NCBI GenBank assembly: GCA_016706405.1
Contig: JADJJT010000001.1
Span: forward strand, 1,491,501-1,555,500
From: Sphingobacteriales bacterium
GTDB taxonomy: Bacteria; Bacteroidota; Bacteroidia; Chitinophagales; UBA2359
DNA: 64,000 bases
Direction of reading: 5' to 3'
Positions 8,360 through 17,575 of the stretch are shown one piece after another. The notes under the pieces are model-generated. The model did not search any database. It was given only the letters and a program-made list of their open reading frames with translations, and had not been told where the DNA came from. The position numbers and the translations under genes were made by a program. Within the stretch, counting starts at the first letter, position 1. Each line of letters opens with the position of its first letter.

Positions 8360-9136
8360 ATGATGAAAAAAATAAGACTGCTTACCCTTTTTATCCTGTT
8401 GTTATTATTTCCTTCGGTTGCAAATTTTTTAAACTTACAAGCCCAAGATACTTTTGCCTACGAGCAGTTGCTCAACAACCGCGTGTTATTGGCACAAATA
8501 GACAAAGAAAATACACTGCGCCAAGAATTTGCTTTGCGCGGGCTAACCTACCCCCCCAAAGCTATTTATTTGCAGGCTTTTAAAAAGGAAGGCCTATTAG
8601 AAATTTGGGTGCTGACCGAACAAGGCATTTATGCCAAATTTAAAGAATATACAATTTGCACCTCCTCCGGAAAATTAGGGCCCAAACGCATCCAAGGCGA
8701 TGGTCAAGTACCCGAAGGATTTTATTATATCAACAAATTTAATCCGGTTAGTAGTTTTTATCTATCACTGGGCATAAATTATCCCAACGACTCAGACCGT
8801 ATTTTTGGCGGCTACAACCCGTTAGGCGGCGATATTTATATACACGGCGACTGCAAGTCGGTGGGTTGTTTGCCTCTTACCAACGAAAAAATGAAAGAGG
8901 TTTATTGGTTGGCTGTAATGGCATGTAATAATGGGCAATATCGCCCCCCCGTGCATATTTTTCCGATGCGATTTAGCAATACCGAACTTTATATGCGCGA
9001 GTATGCCAAGGCTACAACCTCGACGCAACGATTATGGGAAAATATAAAGTTAGGTTACGATTATTTTGAAGCCAACCGCACCCTACCCCCTATTTGGGTG
9101 GGTGGCGATGGCTATTATAGATTTAATACCTATTAA
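8360..9136 (+). CDS. L,D-transpeptidase (YkuD / YafK-like)
   Basis: A 258-residue exported protein. The N-terminus is a signal peptide (MMKKIRLLTLFILLLLFPSV). The catalytic signature HGDCKSVGCLPLT (about residues 163-175) has the histidine, serine and nucleophilic cysteine of YkuD domains. Upstream, TSSGKLGPKRIQGDGQVPEG is the usual substrate-groove segment of YafK-type enzymes. The family forms 3-3 peptidoglycan cross-links or attaches and releases lipoproteins; which applies here cannot be read from the sequence. No other envelope gene adjoins it. Confidence 0.9.
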   Translation: MMKKIRLLTLFILLLLFPSVANFLNLQAQDTFAYEQLLNNRVLLAQIDKENTLRQEFALRGLTYPPKAIYLQAFKKEGLLEIWVLTEQGIYAKFKEYTICTSSGKLGPKRIQGDGQVPEGFYYINKFNPVSSFYLSLGINYPNDSDRIFGGYNPLGGDIYIHGDCKSVGCLPLTNEKMKEVYWLAVMACNNGQYRPPVHIFPMRFSNTELYMREYAKATTSTQRLWENIKLGYDYFEANRTLPPIWVGGDGYYRFNTY

Positions 9137-9214
9137 CAACAGGTAAAATATACAATTTGCTGTTTTTTACTTGTTACCACTAATTAAAATAGTGCGCCAA
9201 CTGCTGTTATTATA

Positions 9215-10921
9215 ATGATGACCAATAAAGAAATTGCCAAAGCCTTGCGCAAATTAGCCGATTTAATGGAGGTTAACGACGACCAACCTTTTAAAGCGCG
9301 TGCTTATGCCAATGCTGCTATTGCTGTTGGCAGGGCTACCGAACAATTAACCGAGCTAAACAAAACCCAAATTGCCGCCATTAAAGGCATCGGCAACTCG
9401 ACCGCCGAAAAAATTAGCGAATTAATAACTTCCGGAAGTTTAGCCCAATATCAAACCTTAGTAAAGCAAACGCCGCCGGGCATTGTTACCCTACTTGAAA
9501 TTAAAGGTTTAGGCCCCAGCAAAGTAAAAACAATTTGGAGACAATTAGGCGTTGAAACTCCCGATGAACTATTATACGCCTGCTTAGAAAATCGATTGGT
9601 AATTTTAGACGGTTTTGGCCAAAAAACTCAAGAGAACATACGTTTGGCAATAGCATACTACTTAGCTAACCAAGGCAGCAAACGCTTTGCCGATGCCGAA
9701 CCATTAGCCCTAACCCTTTTACAACAAATAAGACAATTACCCGGCGTAACCCAAGCCGAGCTCACAGGTCAAATACGGCGACTTATGCCTGTTGTAGATA
9801 CAATTGAATTGGTTGTAGCTGCACAGCATCCGGAGGATTTAGCAAAAGAACTGAATTTACAGGTAGAGGCGCAGGATCCGGAAAAAATAATATCCGGAAA
9901 AGATACTGCCTTGGGCATTCCTATACGCATTTATTGTTGTTCTCCAGCCAATTTCATCTCCAAATGGTTCGAAACTACCAGCACCGCCAAACATGTAGAA
10001 GAACTACAACAAGCAGCTCAAAAATTAGGCAAATCATTTGATTTTAAAATAACCGAGCCACAATTACAAGCACCTGATAGCGAAGCAGCTATCTATGCAC
10101 AAGTGGGTATTGCCCAAATTTACCCCGAACTGCGCGAGGGCCGAGGCGAGGTGAACTGGGTTTTACAACAAAACTTACCACAATTAGTAACCAACGCCGA
10201 TATAAAAGGCATTATACACGCCCATAGTACCTACAGCGACGGTGCCGCCACCTTACAAGCAATGGCTAACCGCTGCCTCGAACTTGGCTATACTTATTTA
10301 GCCATTACCGACCACTCGCAGGCTGCCTTTTATGCCAACGGCCTAACCTCCGACCGCGTAGCCCTGCAACACACCGAAATTGACCAGCTAAACGAAAAAT
10401 TTAGCCAACACAATTTTAAAATTTTTAAAGGTATTGAAGCCGATATTTTGCCCGATGGCTCGTTAGATTATGACGAAAATACACGGTGCAATTTTGAGGT
10501 AATTATTGCCTCGGTGCACTCGGTTTTGCGCATGACCGAAGAAAAAGCCAACCAACGCCTGCTTAAAGCCATAGAAAACCCATCCACACATATTTTAGGC
10601 CACCCAACAGGCCGGCTGCTATTAGCCCGCTTGGGTTACCCTATAAATCATAAACTAATAATTGATGCTTGCGCCGCCAATGGTGTGGCCATTGAACTAA
10701 ACGCTAACCCCTACCGCTTAGATATTGACTGGACCTGGCTTGACTATTGCCAAGAAAAAGGCGTAAAAATAGCCATCAACCCCGATGCGCATAGTTTAGA
10801 AGGTATTGGCCATACTCGCTACGGTGTATTGGCAGCCCGAAAAGGCAAATTATTGCGCCAAAACTTGTTAAACGCTTATACACCTACCGAATTTGAGGCC
10901 TGGTTAAAACAAAAGTCGTAG
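9215..10921 (+). CDS. polX: PolX-type protein: degenerate family-X polymerase domain plus intact PHP nuclease domain
   Basis: A 568-residue protein with PolX layout: helix-hairpin-helix segments (about 50-150), a family-X nucleotidyltransferase region (about 160-310) and a C-terminal PHP domain (about 330-560). PHP metal ligands are all visible: HAHS (335-338), TDHS (365-368), GIEAD (406-410), SVH (433-435), GHP (462-464) and DAH (524-526). The polymerase site is not intact. Where PolX normally has the Asp-x-Asp pair this protein has Thr196 and Glu198 (VDTIEL), and the third aspartate is Arg238 (IPIRIY). GSK, involved in nucleotide binding, is also absent. I infer a 3'-5' exonuclease or AP-endonuclease role in base excision repair without gap-filling synthesis. 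Position assignments rest on my alignment by eye. Confidence 0.87.
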   Translation: MMTNKEIAKALRKLADLMEVNDDQPFKARAYANAAIAVGRATEQLTELNKTQIAAIKGIGNSTAEKISELITSGSLAQYQTLVKQTPPGIVTLLEIKGLGPSKVKTIWRQLGVETPDELLYACLENRLVILDGFGQKTQENIRLAIAYYLANQGSKRFADAEPLALTLLQQIRQLPGVTQAELTGQIRRLMPVVDTIELVVAAQHPEDLAKELNLQVEAQDPEKIISGKDTALGIPIRIYCCSPANFISKWFETTSTAKHVEELQQAAQKLGKSFDFKITEPQLQAPDSEAAIYAQVGIAQIYPELREGRGEVNWVLQQNLPQLVTNADIKGIIHAHSTYSDGAATLQAMANRCLELGYTYLAITDHSQAAFYANGLTSDRVALQHTEIDQLNEKFSQHNFKIFKGIEADILPDGSLDYDENTRCNFEVIIASVHSVLRMTEEKANQRLLKAIENPSTHILGHPTGRLLLARLGYPINHKLIIDACAANGVAIELNANPYRLDIDWTWLDYCQEKGVKIAINPDAHSLEGIGHTRYGVLAARKGKLLRQNLLNAYTPTEFEAWLKQKS

Positions 10922-10965
10922 TTGCCCACCAATGCCACGAGGAAAAAATAAATACTTATACAAAT

Positions 10966-11562
10966 TTATATAATTAAAGCTATAGCAGTGCATAAAAACC
11001 CTGTTAAATAGCCGTGTAGTACCTGCCTTGGGGTGTGGGCATTTAAAATTAACCGGCTACTACCAATTAACCCGGCCACAACAATTACTAAAGCAAATGC
11101 CCAGTCGGTGCGATGCGTGGCAATATGCGCCGAAAAAAGGGCAATGGCTGCCAACCCACCCACTCCAATAGTGTGCAAACTGATTTTGTTGTCAAAAATA
11201 ATATTTAAAAACGCAAAAGTTAATCCGGCGGTGGCCCCAAAGGCAATATCGCCAATGGTTTCGGGGTAGCCCTCTAAACGGTAAAAAAGTACAACACTCC
11301 AAGTATAAAACACCATAACGGCAATAAAAACAGCTATGCGCTCGTTGCGTGTTTTTAGTTCTAAAGACTGAATAAGCCCTGTAGCCCGCATTAGCAAGGT
11401 GGCCAAAACCGGGAAAACAAAGGTATTAATAGCTGTTATTAAAATTAGATACCACGAATTATTAAATAAAAATGGATTTGCCCACGTCAAATAAAATACT
11501 GCCAATGTAGGCATTATTACCGGATGCAAAATAGTTGATATAATTTGGGCTACGATGCGCAT
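10966..11562 (-). CDS. PAP2-like integral membrane protein
   Basis: A 198-residue membrane protein with about six hydrophobic segments. Near the C-terminus, SSRLILNAHTPRQVLHGYL resembles the last conserved motif of PAP2 phosphatases (SRxxxxxHxxxD), though the final acidic residue is replaced by a Gln/His context. KISLHTIGVGG (about 126-136) may correspond to the PSGH motif in weakened form. Bacteroidota homologues are usually labelled PAP2-family. Lipid phosphatase activity is uncertain because the motifs are incomplete. Convergent with polX, with 44 bases between the stops. Confidence 0.65.
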   Translation of the reverse strand: MRIVAQIISTILHPVIMPTLAVFYLTWANPFLFNNSWYLILITAINTFVFPVLATLLMRATGLIQSLELKTRNERIAVFIAVMVFYTWSVVLFYRLEGYPETIGDIAFGATAGLTFAFLNIIFDNKISLHTIGVGGLAAIALFSAHIATHRTDWAFALVIVVAGLIGSSRLILNAHTPRQVLHGYLTGFLCTAIALII

Positions 11563-11816
11563 AATTTTAACAAATACAACTAAAATAACAAAATATTAAA
11601 AAAAGTAACGAACAAATAATCCGGAAAAAAATAAATACCCTCTTATTAGGTAGTTTGGAGACAAATAATTGCATTATCGCTCTCCGGATGAATAAACCCT
11701 TAACTCGTCATATTTTATTAATACTCAAACAATAAGCCGCAAAATTAGGTTTTTTACCTGGTACAAAAGCAAAAACAACAATTATGGCAATTAAATATTT
11801 TGCCAAAATCTTAGTG

Positions 11817-11824
11817 TATCTTTG
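11817..11824 (+). promoter_or_regulatory. -7 promoter element upstream of the YheT-like gene
   Basis: TATCTTTG fits TAnnTTTG; a TTG occurs at 11800-11802, closer than usual. The element ends on the first base of a possible GTG start at 11824, which argues that translation starts later, at the ATG at 11848. Confidence 0.5.
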
Positions 11825-11847
11825 TGTTTTACCTTGTGTATAATAGT

Positions 11848-12843
11848 ATGCCCTTAATTAGTAGTTCGTTGTACAAGTCGCCGTGGTGGCTGAGTCAAAA
11901 TGGCCATATACAAACTATTTACCCTTATTATTTGCGGCGGGTAAAGGAGTTGCCCTACCTGCGCGAGCGTATAAACACCCTCGATGGCGACTTTATAGAC
12001 GTAGATTGGTACAAACAACCCGTTACTAATAGCAAGCTTAATGATACGTTATTAATTGTTTTGCATGGTATGGAAGGGCACTCGCTAAGACCCTATATTT
12101 TGGGCTTGGTAACCAAAGCCACACAGAGTGGATTTGATGCTTTAGCCGTTAATTTTAGAGGGTGCAGCGGGCAGCCAAATCGGTATTTACATGCCTACCA
12201 CAGCGGCCAAACTGATGATTTGCATTTTTTGGTCGATAGAATTGCCCAAACCAATACCTATAGGCGTATATTTCTTGCCGGATTTAGTTTAGGAGGCAAT
12301 GTGGTCCTTAAATATTTAGGCGAACATGGAACAAATATTGCCAACCTTGTAAAAGCCGCTGTTGCCTTTTGTGTGCCTACTAATTTGGCCGAAAGTGCTA
12401 ATATTATGGGCAAGGGATTTAACCGAAATTACGAGAAAAGTTTTTTAAACTCGCTAAAACAAAAATTAGCCGAAAAGGCAGACCGTTTTCCAGAGGATAT
12501 TGACCTGCTTACCGTTAATAGTATGCAGCGATTATTTGATTTTGATGAATACTATACCAGCCGCGTACACGGCTTTGAAAATGCAGCCGACTATTATGCA
12601 AAAGCCAACAGCCATCAATTTTTACCCTTTATTTGTGTACCCACCCTGCTTATAAACCCACTTAACGACCCATTTTTGCCCCCTGCCTGCTACCCTACCG
12701 AAATTGCCCGGCAATCGAATTATTTTTATTTAGAACTGCCCAAACACGGCGGACATATTGGTTTTTATACCGCCAATGCTAAAAACGGCATTTATTGGCA
12801 TGATGAAAGAGCTTTATCGTTTTTAATAGAAAAAGGAGCATAA
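11848..12843 (+). CDS. YheT-family alpha/beta hydrolase
   Basis: A 331-residue hydrolase of the YheT/COG0429 type. Visible are the oxyanion segment LHGMEGHS (about 73-80), NFRGCSGQPNR, the nucleophile elbow GFSLGGNV with its serine, a late aspartate in LINPLNDPFLP and the catalytic histidine in PKHGGHIGF. The N-terminal signature PWWLSQNGHIQTIYPYY is characteristic of the family. A GTG eight codons upstream would overlap a TATCTTTG promoter box, so I place the start at the ATG. Cytoplasmic; members are esterases of unsettled physiological substrate. It stands alone. Confidence 0.87.
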   Translation: MPLISSSLYKSPWWLSQNGHIQTIYPYYLRRVKELPYLRERINTLDGDFIDVDWYKQPVTNSKLNDTLLIVLHGMEGHSLRPYILGLVTKATQSGFDALAVNFRGCSGQPNRYLHAYHSGQTDDLHFLVDRIAQTNTYRRIFLAGFSLGGNVVLKYLGEHGTNIANLVKAAVAFCVPTNLAESANIMGKGFNRNYEKSFLNSLKQKLAEKADRFPEDIDLLTVNSMQRLFDFDEYYTSRVHGFENAADYYAKANSHQFLPFICVPTLLINPLNDPFLPPACYPTEIARQSNYFYLELPKHGGHIGFYTANAKNGIYWHDERALSFLIEKGA

Positions 12844-13096
12844 AACAACAATATCGTTAATCAATTATTTATTTTATCCGGATATTAAAAAATAAGTTGT
12901 TTGGGAATAGTGCCTTCCGGATAAAAAAGAGTCAAAATACAACAATTTTAATCTACATAATACCAACGTGATTTACAATATAGACCAAAGTCAAAACTTT
13001 TCAATTTCCGGAAAAGGTATTACATGAAAACAAAGTCATCAATACCACTACCCGCGCCTTCGAGCTGTTGTAGGTTTACAAACGGAAAAACCGTTT

Positions 13097-13156
13097 AAAA
13101 AACAAGCGTATAAAATACTGTTTGAGCGAAGCGAGTTTATTTTATAGCTTGTTTTT
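13097..13156. repeat. Long inverted repeat (hairpin) of a dispersed repeat
   Basis: The arm AAAAAACAAGCGTATAAAATA (13097-13117) pairs with TATTTTATAGCTTGTTTTT (13138-13156) with one bulge, leaving a loop with GAGCGAAGCGAG. Flanking copies of AAACCGTT on both sides extend the symmetry. Such GAGCGAAGCGAG elements recur between genes in many Bacteroidota genomes (general knowledge, not checked here). Confidence 0.7.
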
Positions 13157-13213
13157 AGGTTTTGAAGTGCAGTAAACCGTTAAACAGCAGGTCGCAGCGC
13201 TTGATTTTTTTGT

Positions 13214-13239
13214 TACTTTTTTTATCAAGAAAAAAAGTA
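13214..13239. repeat. Perfect inverted repeat, AT-rich
   Basis: TACTTTTTTT and AAAAAAAGTA flank ATCAAG. It belongs to the same repeat block as 13097-13156 and could act as a weak terminator in either direction. Confidence 0.6.
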
Positions 13240-13367
13240 TAATAAAACAGAAACCATATATTTTGTTCTTACAACAAAACAAAGCAATTCTGTTTAAGTT
13301 TATTGGGCTAATTATTTATTCATTTTGGTATAATATACTCACTTCATTTAAAAAAAAGCAATTTTAT

Positions 13368-13973
13368 ATGTTAGCCATTGACAATAAAATTATAAGCAGC
13401 GAAGTATTAGATACCCATTTTGCCTGCAATTTACAGGCCTGCCGCGGAGCTTGCTGTGTGCAAGGCGACACCGGCGCTCCCCTTGAACCCGCCGAATTAA
13501 CCGAAATTGCCAACGCTTACCCCCATATAGAAGATTTACTTACCCAAGAGGCCAAAACTGCCATTGCCCAGCAGGGTTTATACGTTACAACACCCAACAG
13601 CCAGTATGCAAACCACTCTACTACCTGTATAAACCAAACGGGCGCTTGTGCTTACGCCATTTTTACCGCACAAGGCGTGGCTATATGTGCTTTTCAGCAA
13701 GCCTATAACGAAGGAAAAATTAGTTGGCCCAAACCCATTTCCTGCCATTTATACCCAGTGCGCATTTCCAAAAACGAACATTTTGAGGCCGTCAATTACT
13801 CCGAATGGTTTATATGCAAGCCCGCTTGTAAACAAGGTAAAAAACTGCAAATACCGCTGTACCAGTTTGTGCGCGAGGCAATAATACGAAAATACGGCCA
13901 GGCTTTTTACGATACCCTGCACGAGGCAGCGCAAGCAACCATAAACCTGCGCCAGAAAAAAAATAGGCTTTAG
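13368..13973 (+). CDS. DUF3109 family protein
   Basis: A 201-residue protein. CNLQACRGACCVQGD near residue 21 is a dense cysteine cluster typical of DUF3109, and further cysteines follow (CINQTGACAY, ICAFQQAY, ISCHLYPVRI, FICKPACKQG), suggesting bound metal or iron-sulfur. The function of the family is not established. An upstream TTG at 13263 would add 35 residues that are hydrophobic and not part of the family; the ATG at 13368 gives the usual MLAIDNKIIS N-terminus. No operon partner. Confidence 0.85.
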   Translation: MLAIDNKIISSEVLDTHFACNLQACRGACCVQGDTGAPLEPAELTEIANAYPHIEDLLTQEAKTAIAQQGLYVTTPNSQYANHSTTCINQTGACAYAIFTAQGVAICAFQQAYNEGKISWPKPISCHLYPVRISKNEHFEAVNYSEWFICKPACKQGKKLQIPLYQFVREAIIRKYGQAFYDTLHEAAQATINLRQKKNRL

Positions 13974-14011
13974 TTTGCCGTTTCAAAAGCAAGAGAATTA
14001 AAAAATTAGGC

Positions 14012-14019
14012 TATTTTTG
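14012..14019 (+). promoter_or_regulatory. Possible -7 promoter element
   Basis: TATTTTTG fits TAnnTTTG and lies 57 bases before the lipoprotein start at 14077. No standard -33 element. Confidence 0.4.
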
Positions 14020-14076
14020 TCTTAAAATTATAAAATGCCTTGGTACCTACCTGTCTTACAAATAAATTATATAGTA

Positions 14077-14994
14077 ATGATTTGCAAATTAACGCTACCA
14101 AAACTAATTTTATTTTGCTGTTTCCTTTTAACCTCTTGCGATGTACAGAAGACAGAAAATTCAAACCCTTTTACAATTGAGACGACATATTTGAAAAAGT
14201 TAATTGCCGATTGGAGTGATGCCCACAGTTCAAAGGATATTGGGGTATTGGCAAATTTGTATGCCGATTCTATCTTGTATTACGGCACTCAAACTAATAA
14301 AAACACTTGTATTGCAGACAAATTATTGTTTTTTAAAAAATATCCGGATTTTGACCAAAAAATTGTGGGCAATATTCAGCACGAGAAAATAAATAGCGCT
14401 GCCTTCAAATGCTCGTTCGTTAAAAGAGTAACACTAAATCAACAAACTAAAGACTATCCCTCCTACCTTGTCTTTTCAAAAAAGCAAGACAGTTGGAAAA
14501 TTACAACCGAAGGAGATGCAATAACAGATAAAAATAAGACAATACCCAAAGATGCTAAAAAAGGAGACTTTAACGGCGACGGTGTATTGGATTATGTTCG
14601 GGTAGTACCGCCACAACTTGAAGATGAGGACTGTAAAGGCGAGTGCGCCTGTGAGCTCAAATTTTCTGATAACTCTATACCCACCATTAGAATTGAAAAT
14701 TGTATTGGCGGAGAGGTAGATAATTTGGGAGACTTAAATAAAAATGGCTCAGACGAAATAGGCATATTGCCCGGGTGGTGGCAGGGCTGTTGGAGAAGTT
14801 ACATGGTTTACACCCTTAAAAACAAGAAATGGATATTTGCAGTAGAGCCATTTATAACGCATTGCAATCAATGGGAAGAAGGTGTTAACCCTATACAAAT
14901 TGACCATAATAAAGCTGGTAACGTAATAATCAGATACAGTGAACACACGGGCGAAGACATTGTTACAAAAACAAAATCGGTTCCAATTAAGTAA
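14077..14994 (+). CDS. Lipoprotein with NTF2-like region and FG-GAP-like C-terminal part
   Basis: The ATG at 14077 gives a lipoprotein signal, LILFCCFLLTSC, with the lipobox cysteine near residue 21; the ATG at 14035 adds an unlikely extension. Residues about 40-130 (LIADWSDAHSSKDIGVLANLYADS, shortened) look like an NTF2/SnoaL-type domain of the DUF4440 sort. Further on, DFNGDGVLDYV and DLNKNGSDEIG are calcium-binding-loop motifs as found in FG-GAP/VCBS proteins, followed by a cysteine-rich stretch (CKGECACELK). No enzymatic residues are recognised. Probably attached to the outer membrane; function unknown. Confidence 0.7.
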   Translation: MICKLTLPKLILFCCFLLTSCDVQKTENSNPFTIETTYLKKLIADWSDAHSSKDIGVLANLYADSILYYGTQTNKNTCIADKLLFFKKYPDFDQKIVGNIQHEKINSAAFKCSFVKRVTLNQQTKDYPSYLVFSKKQDSWKITTEGDAITDKNKTIPKDAKKGDFNGDGVLDYVRVVPPQLEDEDCKGECACELKFSDNSIPTIRIENCIGGEVDNLGDLNKNGSDEIGILPGWWQGCWRSYMVYTLKNKKWIFAVEPFITHCNQWEEGVNPIQIDHNKAGNVIIRYSEHTGEDIVTKTKSVPIK

Positions 14995-15080
14995 GTTTTG
15001 CCGTTAGGTAGTAGCCATTGCCCAACAAAATTGACAAATTAAATGATATTAATTTAAGACAATCTTTTTACAATTCCATA

Positions 15081-15485
15081 ATGATAAACCATATCAAATT
15101 TACAGAGATAATTTTATACGTCAAAGACCAAGATGCAAGCTGTAAATTTTATCAAAATATATTTCGGCGCCCACCCGACCTAAATGTTCCCGGCATGACA
15201 GAATTTAATATATCTAATAATTGCAAAGTTGGACTAATGCCTAATAAAGGTATTGCTAATATTTTAGGCCCTAAAATGCCACACCCCGACACTGGAACTG
15301 GTATTCCGAGATGTGAACTGTATTTACAGGTTGACAATATTCAAGAAGAATTTGAAAACGCAATAAAAAGCAAAGCAGCTTTAATTAGCCCCATTATTGA
15401 CCGAGATTGGGGAGACAAAGTTTGCTACTTCTCCGATCCGGATGGGCATATAATAGCATTTGCAGAAAGCATACAAAAAAATTAA
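15081..15485 (+). CDS. VOC family (glyoxalase/bleomycin-resistance fold) protein
   Basis: A 134-residue protein of the vicinal oxygen chelate fold: FTEIILYVKDQDASCKFYQN at the start, CELYLQVDNIQEEFENA in the middle and the terminal signature KVCYFSDPDGHIIAFAE. A single beta-alpha-beta-beta-beta pair is expected, dimerising to form the metal site. The ATG at 15081 is preferred over an upstream TTG at 15018 because the fold starts right there. Substrate unknown. It lies 86 bases after the lipoprotein gene and might be cotranscribed. Confidence 0.83.
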   Translation: MINHIKFTEIILYVKDQDASCKFYQNIFRRPPDLNVPGMTEFNISNNCKVGLMPNKGIANILGPKMPHPDTGTGIPRCELYLQVDNIQEEFENAIKSKAALISPIIDRDWGDKVCYFSDPDGHIIAFAESIQKN

Positions 15486-15804
15486 AACACAGAACTTCCA
15501 CGCTATTGTGTTTTACCGGCCTAAACATCCGGATAAAAATACCCAAATTGCCGCTTAAATATTTTTTCTGAGTTATGTATTTCGAATTAGACGATGTTCA
15601 TCCATAGTTCTTGCCTTATTATTTTATTTAAATGATTTTTGTCATGTTTTAATTGCGTAGTTTGTTGCAATTTTGCACCCTTCTAATTTGGCTAAATATT
15701 ATTAGCCCCTTTCATTGCCGTTGCCTCTTTATAATTGCTCGAACCATTGCTTTTTTAAAATTTAAGTAAACCAAAAGTTTGCACAAACAACAACAGTAAA
15801 ATAG
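15486..15804. other. Intergenic region
   Basis: About 320 AT-rich bases between the VOC gene and the tryptophanase-family gene. One ATCCGGATAA palindrome near 15527 lies shortly after the VOC stop. I see no gene, RNA or convincing promoter. Confidence 0.6.
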
Positions 15805-16640
15805 ATGAAAACTATTATTGAGCCTTTCAAAATAAAATCGGTAGAGCCTATCCGTTTACAACCAAAGAACAACGCATTCAACTGCTTAAAGAAGCTCATT
15901 ACAATTCATTTTTGTTAAAATCTGAAGATGTAATTATTGACCTACTGACAGACAGCGGCACCAGTGCCATGAGCAGTAATCAATGGGCAGGCATTATGCA
16001 AGGCGACGAATCTTATGCCGGAAGCCCGAGTTTTTTTAGATTTGAAAGCGAGGTTCAAAAAATTACCGGACTTCCTATTGTTATACCTACCCACCAAGGC
16101 CGCGCAGCCGAAAAAATAATTTTTAGCATATTAGGTGGCCCCGGCAAATATTTTGTAAGCAATACTTTATTTGATACCACCCGCGCCAATATTGAATTTT
16201 CGGGCGCAACCGGGGTTGATTTACTGTGCGAAGAGGGGAAACATATATCTATACCCGCGCCCTTTAAGGGAAATATGAATACCGAGGCATTGAAACAATT
16301 TATTATAGAAAAAGGCGCCGAAAATATTCCGCTTTGTATTGTAACGGTAACCAACAACTCGGGCGGAGGGCAGCCCGTAAGTATGCAAAATATTAAAACA
16401 GTTCGAGAAATTTGTACCCAATACGGCATCCCCTTATTTATTGATGCCTGCCGATTTGCCGAAAACTGCTATTTTATTAAAAAAAGAGAAAAGGGATACG
16501 AACACAAAACTATTCCGGAAATAGCCAATGAGCTTTTTTCGTATGCAGACGGGTGCACCATGAGTGCCAAAAAGGATGCTTTTGCCAATATCGGTGGCTT
16601 TTTGGCCTTGCACGACAAAGAACTGGGCGCAAAACTGTAG
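15805..16640 (+). pseudogene. tnaA: Tryptophanase-family PLP lyase, N-terminal part (frameshifted)
   Basis: The ATG at 15805 opens with MKTIIEPFKIKSVEPIRL, the family N-terminus. One base appears to be missing near 15855-15860, after which the frame starting around 15858 continues with TTKEQRIQLLKEAHYNSFLL. Then come IDLLTDSGTSAMSSNQWAG, GDESYAGSPSF, PTHQGRAAE, FDTTRANIEFSG, the aspartate-bearing LFIDACRFAEN and the PLP lysine segment MSAKKDAFANIGGF. Tryptophanase makes indole, pyruvate and ammonia from tryptophan; the sister tyrosine phenol-lyase is the alternative. The frame ends prematurely at the TAG 16638-16640; an extra base there separates it from the C-terminal part. Confidence 0.8.
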
Positions 16641-17178
16641 AAACTTGTTAGTAATTACCGAGGGATTTCCAACTTATGGGGGCTTGGCAGGCAGAGATTT
16701 AGAAGCCATTGCCATAGGTTTGGAAGAAGTAATGGACGAAAATTATTTACAATACCGTATTAGAAGTATTGAATATATTACCGAAAAATTGGTGCAGGCT
16801 AAAATTCCGGTAATGCAGCCCAGCGGGGGCCATGCAGTTTATTTAGATGCCAAAGCCTTTTTACCGCACATCCCCGTCAATCAGTATCCCGGTCAGGCAT
16901 TAGTGGGTGCCTTGTACACCGAAGGGGGTATTCGCGGCGTTGAAATTGGCTCGCTGATGTTTGGCAAATACGATGCAAACAATAATTTAATACCGGCACC
17001 CATGGAATTGGTCAGGTTGGCTATACCGCGCCGCGTATATACACAAAGCCATATTGATTATGTGGCCGAGGTTATTATTGAGGTGTTTTCTAAAAGGATG
17101 GAAATAAAGGGATTAAAAATTGTGGAAGAAGCGCCTATGCTAAGGCATTTTACAGCAAAACTTAGCACTTTAGACTAA
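16641..17178 (+). pseudogene. tnaA: Tryptophanase-family PLP lyase, C-terminal part (frameshifted)
   Basis: This frame resumes as RNLLVITEGFPTYGGLAGRD, exactly where the N-terminal part stops, if one base near 16637 is removed. It continues through GGHAVYLDAKAFLPHIP, the C-terminal domain motif IRGVEIGSLMFGK and the final RLAIPRRVYTQSHIDYVAE. Both parts together span 1374 bases, about 457 codons, which is normal for the family. The two frameshifts cancel. No codon in the remaining sequence is disrupted, so decay is recent, or the assembly contains errors. No tnaC-like leader or tnaB permease lies nearby. Confidence 0.8.
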
Positions 17179-17575
17179 GTTCTATCCCATACTCTAATTT
17201 GAATTACTATTCAACTCAAGCTTAGTACTTCTCAATCATCCGGAAAATATTGTTATAGTGTTCGGGGTTTTCTGAATCCGGAAAGAAAGTGTATTTGCCT
17301 CCTTCACAAAAAAACCAAAAAGCCGGAGTTCGAGTTGCAGCACTTTCTTTTTCTTTCTGCTTCGCCGATCTTCACTTCACAACCTTGCGCTCCTAATCAA
17401 AAGAGAAGTTCTTTTTATTTGGCTCCTATGGCAAACACATGCCATTTTCCCTTCAAAGTTACCGCAGTACCCCCGTCCTTTGTTGTAAGAATAATTTTTT
17501 TACGAATTAAAAAATTTAAAAAAAAAGCCTATTTTTGCAATCAAATTACAATCACTAATAATAAAACTAAACGCC
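17179..17575. other. Intergenic region upstream of the beta-propeller gene
   Basis: About 400 bases. It has two TCCGGAAA sites near 17238 and 17275 and a TATTTTTG -7-like element at 17530-17537, 39 bases before the propeller gene. An open frame across 17335-17757 has no family resemblance and overlaps the real gene out of frame. Confidence 0.6.
17530..17537 (+). promoter_or_regulatory. Possible -7 promoter element
   Basis: TATTTTTG fits TAnnTTTG upstream of the start at 17576; the preceding A/T-rich tract obscures any -33 box. Confidence 0.4.

Larger units (their letters stand above)
12844..13367. other. Intergenic region with dispersed-repeat hairpins
   Basis: No credible gene. It holds three TCCGGA palindromes near 12875, 12915 and 13006, then a block from about 13040 to 13245 that looks like a dispersed Bacteroidota repeat: a long hairpin at 13097-13156 and a second perfect inverted repeat at 13214-13239. 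Confidence 0.7.

Noticed and set aside
11824..11847. GTG at 11824 as start of the YheT-like gene
   Set aside because: It is the last base of a TATCTTTG promoter box, so the codon would not be in the transcript; the ATG at 11848 fits.
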